DNA from: Acidobacteriaceae bacterium | GTDB taxonomy: Bacteria; Acidobacteriota; Terriglobia; Terriglobales; Acidobacteriaceae | Direction: 5' to 3' | NCBI GenBank assembly: GCA_003154055.1 | Contig: PMCH01000144.1 | Location: forward strand, 1-6,300 | Length of the DNA stretch: 6,300 nucleotides | Part shown: positions 1-5,727 of the stretch, piece after piece | Layout of the letters: every line of letters starts with the position of its first letter | How positions within the stretch are numbered: position 1 is the first letter of the stretch | The notes under the pieces: model-generated | Database searches by the model: none | Told to the model about the DNA's origin: nothing | Seen by the model: the letters and a program-made list of their open reading frames with translations, nothing else | Made by a program: the position numbers and the translations under genes

Positions 1-560
1 GGAACATTCTTCGGGTTGACCGTGGACTCGGGGTCCGTACGCGGCAGAACCAGGTGGGCAGTGTGGCAACTGGTGCAGGTGGCCGTGACCGTTAGGCCGC
101 TCTTCAGCAGGCCCTTGCCGTGGATGCTCTCGTTGTAGTGCTGGACGATCTCGTGCTGCCGCCCCGTGTAGCGCATGGCGGCTTTCTGGCCTTCGCGATG
201 ACACCGGCCGCACAGAGTGGGCACGTTGGTGGGAAAAGTGACCGAGTCGGGGTCATGTTTCCCGAGAACGCGGTGCGTACCGTGACACTCCTTGCAGTTG
301 GGAGCGTTGGCATCATTGGCTGCCAGCAGTTGGCCGTGTTTGCTGCGCTGGTACTGCTGGCCAACTTCCTCGTGGCAGCGGCTGCAGTCCACCGGATGGG
401 TGATGGTTTCGCAGGGGCGGACGCGCGAGGCGTTGACTTCGGAATGACACTGGCTGCACGCGACCTTGGCATGGCGCGAGCCCGCCACTTCCGCCACTCG
501 CACAAACAACGCGCGGCCGTCGGCGGCCTTCAAGTGCTCGTTGCTGTGGCAGCGCATGCA
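1..560 (-). repeat. Octaheme module 2 of the large cytochrome (cut by window edge)
   Basis: This starts at residue 282 with CMRCHSN and repeats the landmarks of module 1: an ALFV segment, CSQCH, CSRCH with SKHG, CKECHGTH, CGRCHREG, YNESIHG, and CTSCHTAH with LPRTDP. Six motifs are visible, offset from module 1 by 244, 241, 242, 242, 242 and 242 residues. The last two hemes of the module should lie just outside the window. Confidence 0.83.
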
Positions 561-1403
561 ATCGGCGTCCGCCATACCCTGGCTGTAGAACACGTTGCGG
601 ATCTTGTGAGGCTGATGACAGTCCACGCAGGCGGGGAGAACGTGTGCCTCCTTCTCCCAAAGTGCGCCTTTGATGGTCTTGCGGTGAACCTCCTCGATCA
701 GCCCATGACACTTGGTGCACGTCGCTGCGATGTTGCGCCGCGAGATGGAGGAATTGGGGTCGGTGTGGGGCAGGATGCTGTGCGGGGTGTGGCAGGACGC
801 GCAATTTGGTGCGACTACCAACCCCTTCTTGAACAAAGCCTCGCCGTGAATGCTTTCCGAATAGTTTTCCAGAATATTGTGCTGGTCGATCTTCCGGTTC
901 ATCTGCACTGGAGTGCCCTCGCGGTGGCACCGGCCGCAAACGAACGGTATGTTCAGCGGGGCGACTGCCGAGTGCCGGTCCTTGACCGGGAGGATGTCGT
1001 GATTGCCGTGACAATCGACACAATGTGGGGCCAGGGAATCGCCCCGGGCAATCGCCTTGCCGTGCAGCGACTTCTCGTGCAGTTTTTGTTCGTCGCTGTG
1101 GCAGGTGCCGCACTGGACCCTCGCCAGGGGCGTCGAGTGGGGCAGGTCTTTGCCCTCCAGGTCCGCATGACACGAGGTGCAGGAAAGCACGCTATGGACC
1201 GAAGAGGAAAACTTCTTGCCATCGACGAACAGTGAAACCGTCCGCGCGCCCCTCTTCCTGGTCATGCTCTTGTCGCTGTGGCAGGCCAGGCAGTCGTCGT
1301 TGGAGATGTCGGCTGCCGGAGCGGCCCCGGCCCCAACCAGCAATAGCAGTAATCCCGCGCAGGCCAAGCTTCTCATAGCTCGGCAGCTGGCTGTGCTTGC
1401 CAT
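1..1403 (-). CDS. Secreted multiheme c-type cytochrome with tandem octaheme modules (C-terminus cut by window edge)
   Basis: The minus-strand frame is open for 467 codons from ATG 1403 to the window edge. It carries 14 CxxCH heme-attachment motifs, at residues 38, 75, 98, 128, 156, 201, 229, 259, 282, 316, 340, 370, 398 and 443. The N-terminus has a Sec-type signal peptide (hydrophobic run of Ala, Gly and Leu at about 13-27, then AAPAAD) with no lipobox, so the mature protein should be a soluble periplasmic or exported cytochrome. The start at 1403 is preceded by AAGGGAGG with 9-bp spacing; the alternative ATG at 1376 gives a tidier signal peptide but I see no comparable ribosome site. The motif spacing shows two tandem eight-heme modules. 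The family is a c3/NrfH-like multiheme cytochrome of unknown precise role; electron storage or transfer beside the outer-membrane conduit is inferred from its neighbours. It has its own upstream operator-like site and follows a terminator, so it is probably a separate transcript. The cytochrome identity is very secure; the exact function is not. Confidence 0.93.
   Translation of the reverse strand, partial: MASTASCRAMRSLACAGLLLLLVGAGAAPAADISNDDCLACHSDKSMTRKRGARTVSLFVDGKKFSSSVHSVLSCTSCHADLEGKDLPHSTPLARVQCGTCHSDEQKLHEKSLHGKAIARGDSLAPHCVDCHGNHDILPVKDRHSAVAPLNIPFVCGRCHREGTPVQMNRKIDQHNILENYSESIHGEALFKKGLVVAPNCASCHTPHSILPHTDPNSSISRRNIAATCTKCHGLIEEVHRKTIKGALWEKEAHVLPACVDCHQPHKIRNVFYSQGMADADCMRCHSNEHLKAADGRALFVRVAEVAGSRHAKVACSQCHSEVNASRVRPCETITHPVDCSRCHEEVGQQYQRSKHGQLLAANDANAPNCKECHGTHRVLGKHDPDSVTFPTNVPTLCGRCHREGQKAAMRYTGRQHEIVQHYNESIHGKGLLKSGLTVTATCTSCHTAHLVLPRTDPESTVNPKNV
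561..1292 (-). repeat. Octaheme module 1 of the large cytochrome (protein-level tandem repeat)
   Basis: This covers residues 38-281 of the large cytochrome and holds eight CxxCH motifs. Its landmarks in order are CLACHSD, a LFVDG segment, CTSCH, CGTCH with SLHG, CVDCHGNH, CGRCHREG, YSESIHG, CASCHTPH with LPHTDP, CTKCH, and CVDCHQPHKIR. The same order recurs in module 2. The repeat is visible in the protein, not as near-identical DNA, so the duplication is old. Confidence 0.85.
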
Positions 1404-1491
1404 GCGGGACGGCCTCCCTTACCCAGGATGAACGACTTCTTATCTTGGCGGGTGAAGAACATAGGGGCAGTGAGTCAACGCACCCGAGGCA

Positions 1492-1505
1492 GTGATTGGG
1501 GTCAC
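1492..1505. promoter_or_regulatory. Predicted Crp/Fnr-type operator upstream of the large cytochrome
   Basis: The plus strand reads GTGATTGGGGTCAC, which is GTGA-N6-TCAC, the core of the E. coli CRP half-site arrangement; a flanking A on the right extends it to TCACA. On the minus strand it reads GTGACCCCAATCAC, matching the site at 5655-5668 (GTGACTGCAATCAC) at 12 of 14 positions. Its centre lies about 95 bp upstream of the cytochrome start. A weak -10-like TATGTT lies at 1463-1458, which would put the site centre near -47. The operator is supported by its symmetry and recurrence, while the promoter itself is uncertain. Confidence 0.6.
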
Positions 1506-1560
1506 AGGGAACATGTACTTGCAAACCTGTTGAAAACGCGAAGAGAGGAAGGAACCAGTC

Positions 1561-1588
1561 GAAAATGGGGGCGGCCAAAGCCGCCCCA
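1561..1588 (-). terminator. Rho-independent terminator after the barrel gene
   Basis: On the minus strand GGGGCGGC pairs perfectly with GCCGCCCC (8 bp, 1587-1568) across a four-base TTTG loop, followed by a short U tract (CATTTTC). It begins 17 bp after the barrel stop codon at 1605. It marks the end of the cytochrome-barrel operon and separates it from the large cytochrome gene at 1403. The U tract is short, so termination may be partial. Confidence 0.72.
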
Positions 1589-1604
1589 GGAGGTCCAGCA
1601 CGCA

Positions 1605-4019
1605 CTAGAAAGCGTATTTCAGGGAAAGCGTCATATCGTTGGCGTGGAAGTAGCGTGGCGAGGTCGGCCCCGCAAAGTCCTTCTCGCTGTATTGGTAGTA
1701 GTTCCAGCCCGCATGCCAGATGAAATTGTGTGCCAGATCCACGTCGAGGCTGGCCAGCGGCTGGTGATAGTTGTAGGCCAGCGATCCGAGCGGCTGCAGG
1801 ATGTTGAACTGGGGTATCTTGCCGCCCACGCTGGTGATGCTGTAGCCGAAATGAGTGGTGACGCGGGGCGCCGGCTTGATCATGAGCGCGCCCATCCCGA
1901 AGTGCGTGTTGTTCTGGTAGTAACTGTCGGTGAGTAGCGGGTTGTTGGGATCGAGGCCGGTACAGTCTCCTGCATTGGTGACGACCGGGAGAACCACGCC
2001 TGCCGGGGGCGTGTCATTGAAGCAGATGAGGCCGTCCTGCATTACGTCGTTGTAGTTGTAAGCCAGGTCCAGTCCAAACCGCGAGCGCGGGTTGAGCGTG
2101 GCATTGAAGCCGTAGTTGCAGCTATGGCCGCGGTAGTTGGTGAGCAGGTCGTCGTTGGAGTTCGAGAGCAGGTTGGCGGATGCCCCGAACACCGCCCAGG
2201 GGCGCGGCGTGTAGCTGCCCGACATCCGATAGCGCGACTCCTTGCGCGGACTGATGCGGGTGAAGGAGTGGTCGGCATAGAACCGCTCGCCGTCGAAGTT
2301 GACGCGCAGCCCGTACGCCGCCCGCAGCGACACGCCGGCCAACAAAGAATGCCCGTTGATTTGGGTGGTGTCTGCGCTCGTAGAGGTCGCGGTCGTGGTG
2401 CAGACGCCATTCACCAGCGGCAAACCGGCGCACGCTCCCCGGTTGGGAAGCGTGGGATAGAACGTCAGATTCTGAAAGTCGCTGCTGGCATCGAAGATGG
2501 TGCGGCGCTGGAAGCGGTAGCCGAGACGTCCGGAGATCTTGCGTGTCAGGTCGTACTGCAACTCGATCGTATTGCTCTTCAGATCCTGTTTGAGGAAGTT
2601 GACGTCGTGAACGGCGGTGAGATCCGCTCCGGAACTCGCACTGTGTTGCGGGCAAGTGGCGGCGGTATACGGCGGCGGGCAGGTGGCCACGTCGAACACG
2701 TTGGCGGTGGAAAGCAGGGTCGCGCCGAACAGGGCGTCGATGGTGTAGTCCCGCACGCCGGGCAGGCGGAAGTTGAAGAAGCGGAAGTTGTCCACGATGC
2801 GGAAGCCGTCGGTTACGCGCAAAACGATGCCCGCGTCGGCGCCGTTAGTAACGCGGTTCCCAAGCGACGATCCGTTTTCCTGCGAGGTCCGCATGCGCGT
2901 ACGGGTCAGCAGTCCGTCGAAGAATTCGGAGTACACCGGCAGTTTGACATCGCCGGAGCTGTAACTGAAACTTCCGGTCAGCTCCAGGCGGCGGAAGTAG
3001 TTGCCGCGCAGGCTGAGTTGTTCGGTGGGAAACGAATTGCGCGTTGCATCGAAGCGTGAATAGGCAAAGTACCCGTTGCACGCGGGGTTGACATCACCAC
3101 CAACCAGCAGCGGAGTGGCGCAAGGCTGAGCGGCGACGGTGTTGAAAGGCAGGCCCAGGTCCACGGCTTTGCCGCCCGCCAGCGCATAGGGAAGGGAGTT
3201 GATCTGCGCCGAGGTGTCTCCCTTGAAATAGTTCAGGAACTGGTCGTAGCTCAGCACGGTATGCGGCAGCAGCTTGACGTCCACTCCCACGCGATAGGCG
3301 TTGACGGTGGTGTTCCAGGGCTGGAGAAGCTGGGCGTCGGTGCCTTCGTGCAGGCTGGTAAACGACGGCCCGGTCATGTTGTTGCGCGAGTAACCGAGCC
3401 GGAAGCTGACCTTGGCATGGGGCAGCAAGGTGAGATCGACATCGCTCATACGGCGGCGGGTAGCGAACTGGTGGGGAGATGCGTTGACCGCCACCGCCGG
3501 GACGGAGTTGGCCGGGTTGAGTGGATTGGCCAGCAGGTTGTAGTCGAAGTAGTTCTGGTCGCGCCGGAAGCTGCCGCGCAAGTCATACCACTGGTTCTTG
3601 CTCAGGCGCATGCGCAGGTAGTTGCTGGGATCGCCGCCCCATCCCACGCTGGTGACGAAGAGGTCGTCGAACAGCAATCCCTGGTGGTTGGCCGACTGCA
3701 TGGAAAGAGTCTGCTCGAACAAGCGGAGACCTTCGTGCTCGTTGACCAGGCTGTCGTACATGCTCCCGTTGCCGGTCTCGTCGGAAATGCGGTAGCCGGC
3801 CTCGATCGATTGGTGGACGCGGTATCCGCCGTAGTTCACCTCTCCCGGCGAAGAACTGCCCGGCCCGGCGGCAGACTGGGACCATCCCAAACCGGCGAGC
3901 ACAAGAACGGCCAGCCAGCAGGACAGTGATTTTGCTTTCACGAAGTGCCTCCGGAGTTCCGGCAAGAACCGGAAAGAACCGCCCCGCTCATCTGTTCTGA
4001 TATCGCAATGCTTCGACAT
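1605..4019 (-). CDS. MtrB/PioB-type outer-membrane beta-barrel, partner of the decaheme cytochrome
   Basis: This 804-residue protein reads as a large outer-membrane barrel. It has many short alternating aromatic strands (for example KVSFRLGYS, SGRLGYRFQRR, RFGLDLAYNY, ASLDVDLAHNF) separated by polar loops, and it ends in LSLKYAF with the C-terminal Phe typical of Bam-inserted barrels. Members of the MtrB/PioB family form a sheath of roughly 700-800 residues around a periplasmic decaheme cytochrome; length and gene order fit. ATG 4019 lies 11 bp after the decaheme stop and has GGAGG at 5-bp spacing. GTG 3941 also has GGAGG (6-bp spacing) and gives a compact signal peptide, a run near CWLAVLVLAGLGW then SQSAAG. 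With ATG 4019 this run sits near residues 34-46, behind an unusually long N-region. I keep the outer start because of the operon spacing, but GTG 3941 (778 residues) is a serious alternative. I see no N-terminal CxxC like that of Shewanella MtrB. The barrel call is strong; subfamily assignment rests mainly on context. Confidence 0.87.
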   Translation of the reverse strand: MSKHCDIRTDERGGSFRFLPELRRHFVKAKSLSCWLAVLVLAGLGWSQSAAGPGSSSPGEVNYGGYRVHQSIEAGYRISDETGNGSMYDSLVNEHEGLRLFEQTLSMQSANHQGLLFDDLFVTSVGWGGDPSNYLRMRLSKNQWYDLRGSFRRDQNYFDYNLLANPLNPANSVPAVAVNASPHQFATRRRMSDVDLTLLPHAKVSFRLGYSRNNMTGPSFTSLHEGTDAQLLQPWNTTVNAYRVGVDVKLLPHTVLSYDQFLNYFKGDTSAQINSLPYALAGGKAVDLGLPFNTVAAQPCATPLLVGGDVNPACNGYFAYSRFDATRNSFPTEQLSLRGNYFRRLELTGSFSYSSGDVKLPVYSEFFDGLLTRTRMRTSQENGSSLGNRVTNGADAGIVLRVTDGFRIVDNFRFFNFRLPGVRDYTIDALFGATLLSTANVFDVATCPPPYTAATCPQHSASSGADLTAVHDVNFLKQDLKSNTIELQYDLTRKISGRLGYRFQRRTIFDASSDFQNLTFYPTLPNRGACAGLPLVNGVCTTTATSTSADTTQINGHSLLAGVSLRAAYGLRVNFDGERFYADHSFTRISPRKESRYRMSGSYTPRPWAVFGASANLLSNSNDDLLTNYRGHSCNYGFNATLNPRSRFGLDLAYNYNDVMQDGLICFNDTPPAGVVLPVVTNAGDCTGLDPNNPLLTDSYYQNNTHFGMGALMIKPAPRVTTHFGYSITSVGGKIPQFNILQPLGSLAYNYHQPLASLDVDLAHNFIWHAGWNYYQYSEKDFAGPTSPRYFHANDMTLSLKYAF
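3948..3952 (-). promoter_or_regulatory. Ribosome binding site for the alternative GTG start at 3941
   Basis: The minus strand reads GGAGG, then CACTTC, then GTG. The GTG directly precedes a lysine-containing n-region and hydrophobic core, as expected for a true signal peptide start. Together with the site at 4025-4029 it leaves the barrel start undecided from sequence alone. Confidence 0.5.
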
Positions 4020-4024
4020 GGGTT

Positions 4025-4029
4025 CCTCC
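4025..4029 (-). promoter_or_regulatory. Ribosome binding site for the ATG start at 4019
   Basis: The minus strand reads GGAGG, then AACCC, then ATG. It lies immediately after the decaheme stop codon (4031-4033), which favours translational coupling of cytochrome and barrel. Confidence 0.55.
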
Positions 4030-4030
4030 C

Positions 4031-4921
4031 CTACTTCATGAATGCAGCATTCAAGTTCGAGCCATGAATCGCCTGGTGGCACATGGTGCAGGCCTGATAT
4101 TTCTGCGACTGGTTGTGGGCCGGCCCGGAAGGCCCTAGCGCCGGCGCGCTATGACACTGCAGGCACAGCAGGTTGACCTGGGAGACACGGAGGAAGCGCG
4201 GATTGGTCGAGCCGTGGGCGGTGTGGCAACTGCTGCAGCCTTCGGTCTTCACCGGCATGTGCTCGTAGAGAAATGGCCCCTGCTTATCGGCGTGGCACTT
4301 GTAGCAGACGGCGTCGCCGCCGGGCGTGGCACGAACCTGGCGCAATTGCGCCGTGCCATGCACGTTGTGACAATCGCTGCACTGCACCAGCCCTTCATTG
4401 ACGCGATGGCGGTAGGGTCGGGCAAAGTCGGCGCGGGTCGAGGCATGGCAGCCGTAGCAGAGGTCAGGCTGGGCCTGGACGAGCAAGTGCTGTGGTTCTT
4501 TGGCATGGTGGGGACTGTGGCAGTCGAGGCAGCCCACATCGTTGCCGGAGTGCGCGGAGGCGCCGAAGCGGCGCTGCGCGTGAGACTCGCCGTGGCACTG
4601 CAGACAGCGCTGGCTGGCTTCGGAGCGCGACAGGTCGGCGAAGCGGACGATTTTGGTTTTGTCGCCGCCGCCCGCCACATGTTCCGCGCCCGGACCATGA
4701 CAGGATTCGCATCCGTGGCCGTTTTTCTTGGTGGTCTGGAAATGGGGTGTGCCCTCGAACTGTTTCTTGTAGACGTCTTCATGGCAGGTCAGGCAAACGT
4801 CCGAGCCGGCGTACTGCGCCGCGTCGGCTGCCTTGCCGGGCTGGTGTTCTTCGGCCGCCAGGGCAGGCAACGAGAGGAGAGAGAGGACGAGAACCAGTGG
4901 GATCCAAAATAATCTTTTCAT
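4031..4921 (-). CDS. Periplasmic decaheme c-type cytochrome, DmsE/MtrA/PioA family
   Basis: This 296-residue protein has exactly ten CxxCH motifs, at residues 43, 71, 106, 131, 155, 181, 206, 229, 253 and 278. The signal peptide is clear (MKRLF start, Leu/Val-rich core, cleavage after PALA near residue 22). ATG 4921 is chosen because AGGAG precedes it by 7 bp and because the longer in-frame extension up to 5068 would put about 49 residues in front of the signal peptide. Features familiar from the DmsE/MtrA family are the first module YAGSDVCLTCH, then GCESCHGPGAEH with GGGDK, the CSDCHNVHG and SSCHTAHGS segments, and a terminal CTMCHQAIHGSN. Known members form a heme wire inserted into an MtrB-type barrel and pass electrons between periplasm and cell surface; the gene 11 bp downstream encodes such a barrel. 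The direction of flow and the terminal donor or acceptor cannot be told from this window. With ten hemes in under 300 residues it is close to the size of Shewanella MtrA and lacks the long N-terminal extension of PioA. Confidence 0.93.
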   Translation of the reverse strand: MKRLFWIPLVLVLSLLSLPALAAEEHQPGKAADAAQYAGSDVCLTCHEDVYKKQFEGTPHFQTTKKNGHGCESCHGPGAEHVAGGGDKTKIVRFADLSRSEASQRCLQCHGESHAQRRFGASAHSGNDVGCLDCHSPHHAKEPQHLLVQAQPDLCYGCHASTRADFARPYRHRVNEGLVQCSDCHNVHGTAQLRQVRATPGGDAVCYKCHADKQGPFLYEHMPVKTEGCSSCHTAHGSTNPRFLRVSQVNLLCLQCHSAPALGPSGPAHNQSQKYQACTMCHQAIHGSNLNAAFMK

Positions 4922-4928
4922 GAACGCA

Positions 4929-4933
4929 CTCCT
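4929..4933 (-). promoter_or_regulatory. Ribosome binding site fixing the decaheme cytochrome start
   Basis: AGGAG stands 7 bp before ATG 4921 on the minus strand. Together with the signal peptide it decides this start over upstream in-frame candidates. Confidence 0.75.
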
Positions 4934-5014
4934 GTTTTCCCAGGCCCGTGAAATCGGATCGTGCCATCCGGCCACTCCTGCGACGCAAGCAAGAATGGAA
5001 AATGGCCTTGGGGC

Positions 5015-5028
5015 TAATTTGGGGTCAA
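5015..5028. promoter_or_regulatory. Degenerate Crp/Fnr-like half-site upstream of the decaheme-barrel operon
   Basis: The plus strand reads TAATTTGGGGTCAA. Nine consecutive bases, TTGGGGTCA (5019-5027), are identical to the right half of the operator at 1492-1505, but the left half-site is lost. Its centre is about 100 bp upstream of ATG 4921, close to the 95 bp seen for the other site. On the minus strand the same bases give TTGACC, which could instead be a -35 element. Nothing else convincing is seen in the 4922-5126 leader. Confidence 0.3.
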
Positions 5029-5126
5029 CCGAGGCAGGGGCACAAGTAGGCGAAGGGGGGTAGCCCAAAGTGGAGGGGAGGGACGCAGAAGAGCGCTAAG
5101 GAAAAACTGGGTTCGGTCGAGCCGGG

Positions 5127-5609
5127 CTAGTGTACCGGGGAAGGCCGGGACCGCCGCGCTCGTCCCAGTCCGACGGCCCGCACGCGATCGTACGCCACAT
5201 GCAAGTCTTCGCTCAGCAGATTGACGACCTGCAGGCAAACTTCGGCATGCTCGCGGAGGAAATGCAACAGGTCCTTGCGCCGGACTCCGGCGATCTGCAC
5301 CGGTTCGATCGCTTCCGCCGTGACCTCATGGGCGCCTCCCGACAGGCAGGCGCTGAGTCCGAGCACTTCTCCAGGAGTGGCGACACGCAGCGTCAGGCGG
5401 CTGCCATTCTCGGAGCAGAGAGAGAGGCGGACGCGGCCTTCGCAGAGCAGGAAGACGCCCCGGGCGGGCTGTCCCTCGCGGAACAACACGGTGCCCCGGG
5501 GAAAGGACTGGGCAGTCTTAATTCCGTCGAAGGCTTCGAGCGCATCCGACGTCAGGTCGCAGAAGACACGCTCTGTGCGCTGCACGCAGTCGAGACAGCT
5601 TTGGGACAT
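5127..5609 (-). CDS. Crp/Fnr-type sensor domain protein lacking the helix-turn-helix
   Basis: This 160-residue protein has the Crp/Fnr effector-binding barrel (from about TVLFREGQ through GEVLGLSACLSGG to the EVTAEA strand) and the start of the dimerisation helix (LREHAEVCLQVVNLLSEDLHV by sense), then ends in a basic tail, RARRSRPSPVH. Family members are usually about 220-240 residues, so the whole DNA-binding domain is missing. It is clearly paralogous to the intact regulator encoded just upstream. The Glu and Arg that contact cAMP in E. coli CRP (E72 and R82, in the GELG and ERSA segments) are not conserved: the protein has GLSA and EVTA there. The N-terminus carries Cys in the pattern C-x2-C-x8-C, reminiscent of but not identical to the Fnr cluster ligands. 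ATG 5609 is chosen because AGGAG lies 6 bp upstream; ATG 5624, five codons earlier, has AAGGA at 9 bp and is possible. It could be a degraded regulator or a DNA-binding-deficient modulator that dimerises with its paralogue. Confidence 0.82.
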   Translation of the reverse strand: MSQSCLDCVQRTERVFCDLTSDALEAFDGIKTAQSFPRGTVLFREGQPARGVFLLCEGRVRLSLCSENGSRLTLRVATPGEVLGLSACLSGGAHEVTAEAIEPVQIAGVRRKDLLHFLREHAEVCLQVVNLLSEDLHVAYDRVRAVGLGRARRSRPSPVH

Positions 5610-5654
5610 AACCTTCTCCTGCATCGTTCATAGTCCTTGGGAAAAGGGGAAACA

Positions 5655-5668
5655 GTGACTGCAATCAC
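5655..5668. promoter_or_regulatory. Predicted Crp/Fnr-type operator between the two regulator genes (proximal copy)
   Basis: The sequence GTGACTGCAATCAC has perfect GTGA-N6-TCAC symmetry. It lies 45 bp upstream of ATG 5609 (30 bp upstream of ATG 5624), suggesting autoregulation of the second regulator gene. It shares 12 of 14 bases with the minus-strand reading of the site at 1492-1505. Confidence 0.6.
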
Positions 5669-5680
5669 CGGAAACGGTGA
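5665..5680. repeat. Perfect inverted repeat TCACCG-gaaa-CGGTGA bridging the two operator copies
   Basis: Six-base arms are separated by four bases. The left arm contains the right half-site of the proximal operator and the right arm contains the left half-site of the distal one. It could be a third overlapping binding mode with 4-bp spacing or simply follow from the two half-sites. Confidence 0.45.
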
Positions 5681-5690
5681 CCGCAGGCAC
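5677..5690. promoter_or_regulatory. Second, direct-repeat copy of the operator (distal copy)
   Basis: The sequence GTGACCGCAGGCAC matches the proximal copy at 11 of 14 positions in the same orientation. The two copies start exactly 22 bp apart, about two helical turns, so two dimers could bind on the same DNA face. Its right half-site (GCAC) is weaker than TCAC. Confidence 0.45.
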
Positions 5691-5727
5691 AAGGCCGGCC
5701 CAGAAAGGGAATGGCCAATCGGCTCCT

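Noticed and set aside
120..1235. A 371-codon open frame on the plus strand antisense to the large cytochrome
   Set aside because: It is Val/Ala/Arg-rich low-information sequence created by antisense reading of repeated heme motifs in high-GC DNA. The minus strand holds 14 in-frame CxxCH motifs, a signal peptide and a ribosome site.
1458..1478. A sigma-70 promoter for the large cytochrome (TTGACT at 1478-1473, TATGTT at 1463-1458)
   Set aside because: The two hexamers are only about 9 bp apart, so they cannot form one promoter; no well-spaced pair was found.
2124..3059. A 311-codon plus-strand frame antisense to the barrel gene
   Set aside because: No recognisable domain, no convincing ribosome site, and it lies wholly inside a well-supported barrel gene; typical GC-driven shadow.
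4151..4912. A 253-codon plus-strand frame antisense to the decaheme cytochrome
   Set aside because: It shadows a gene with ten in-phase heme motifs; no independent coding evidence.
5101..5126. Possible terminator after the truncated regulator (minus strand CAGTTTTTCC)
   Set aside because: There is a T run, but the preceding bases form only a three-pair stem (CGG-CTCGA-CCG), too weak to call.
5693..5700. GGCCGGCC palindrome between the regulator genes
   Set aside because: An 8-bp GC palindrome is expected by chance in such DNA and has no recurrence in the window.
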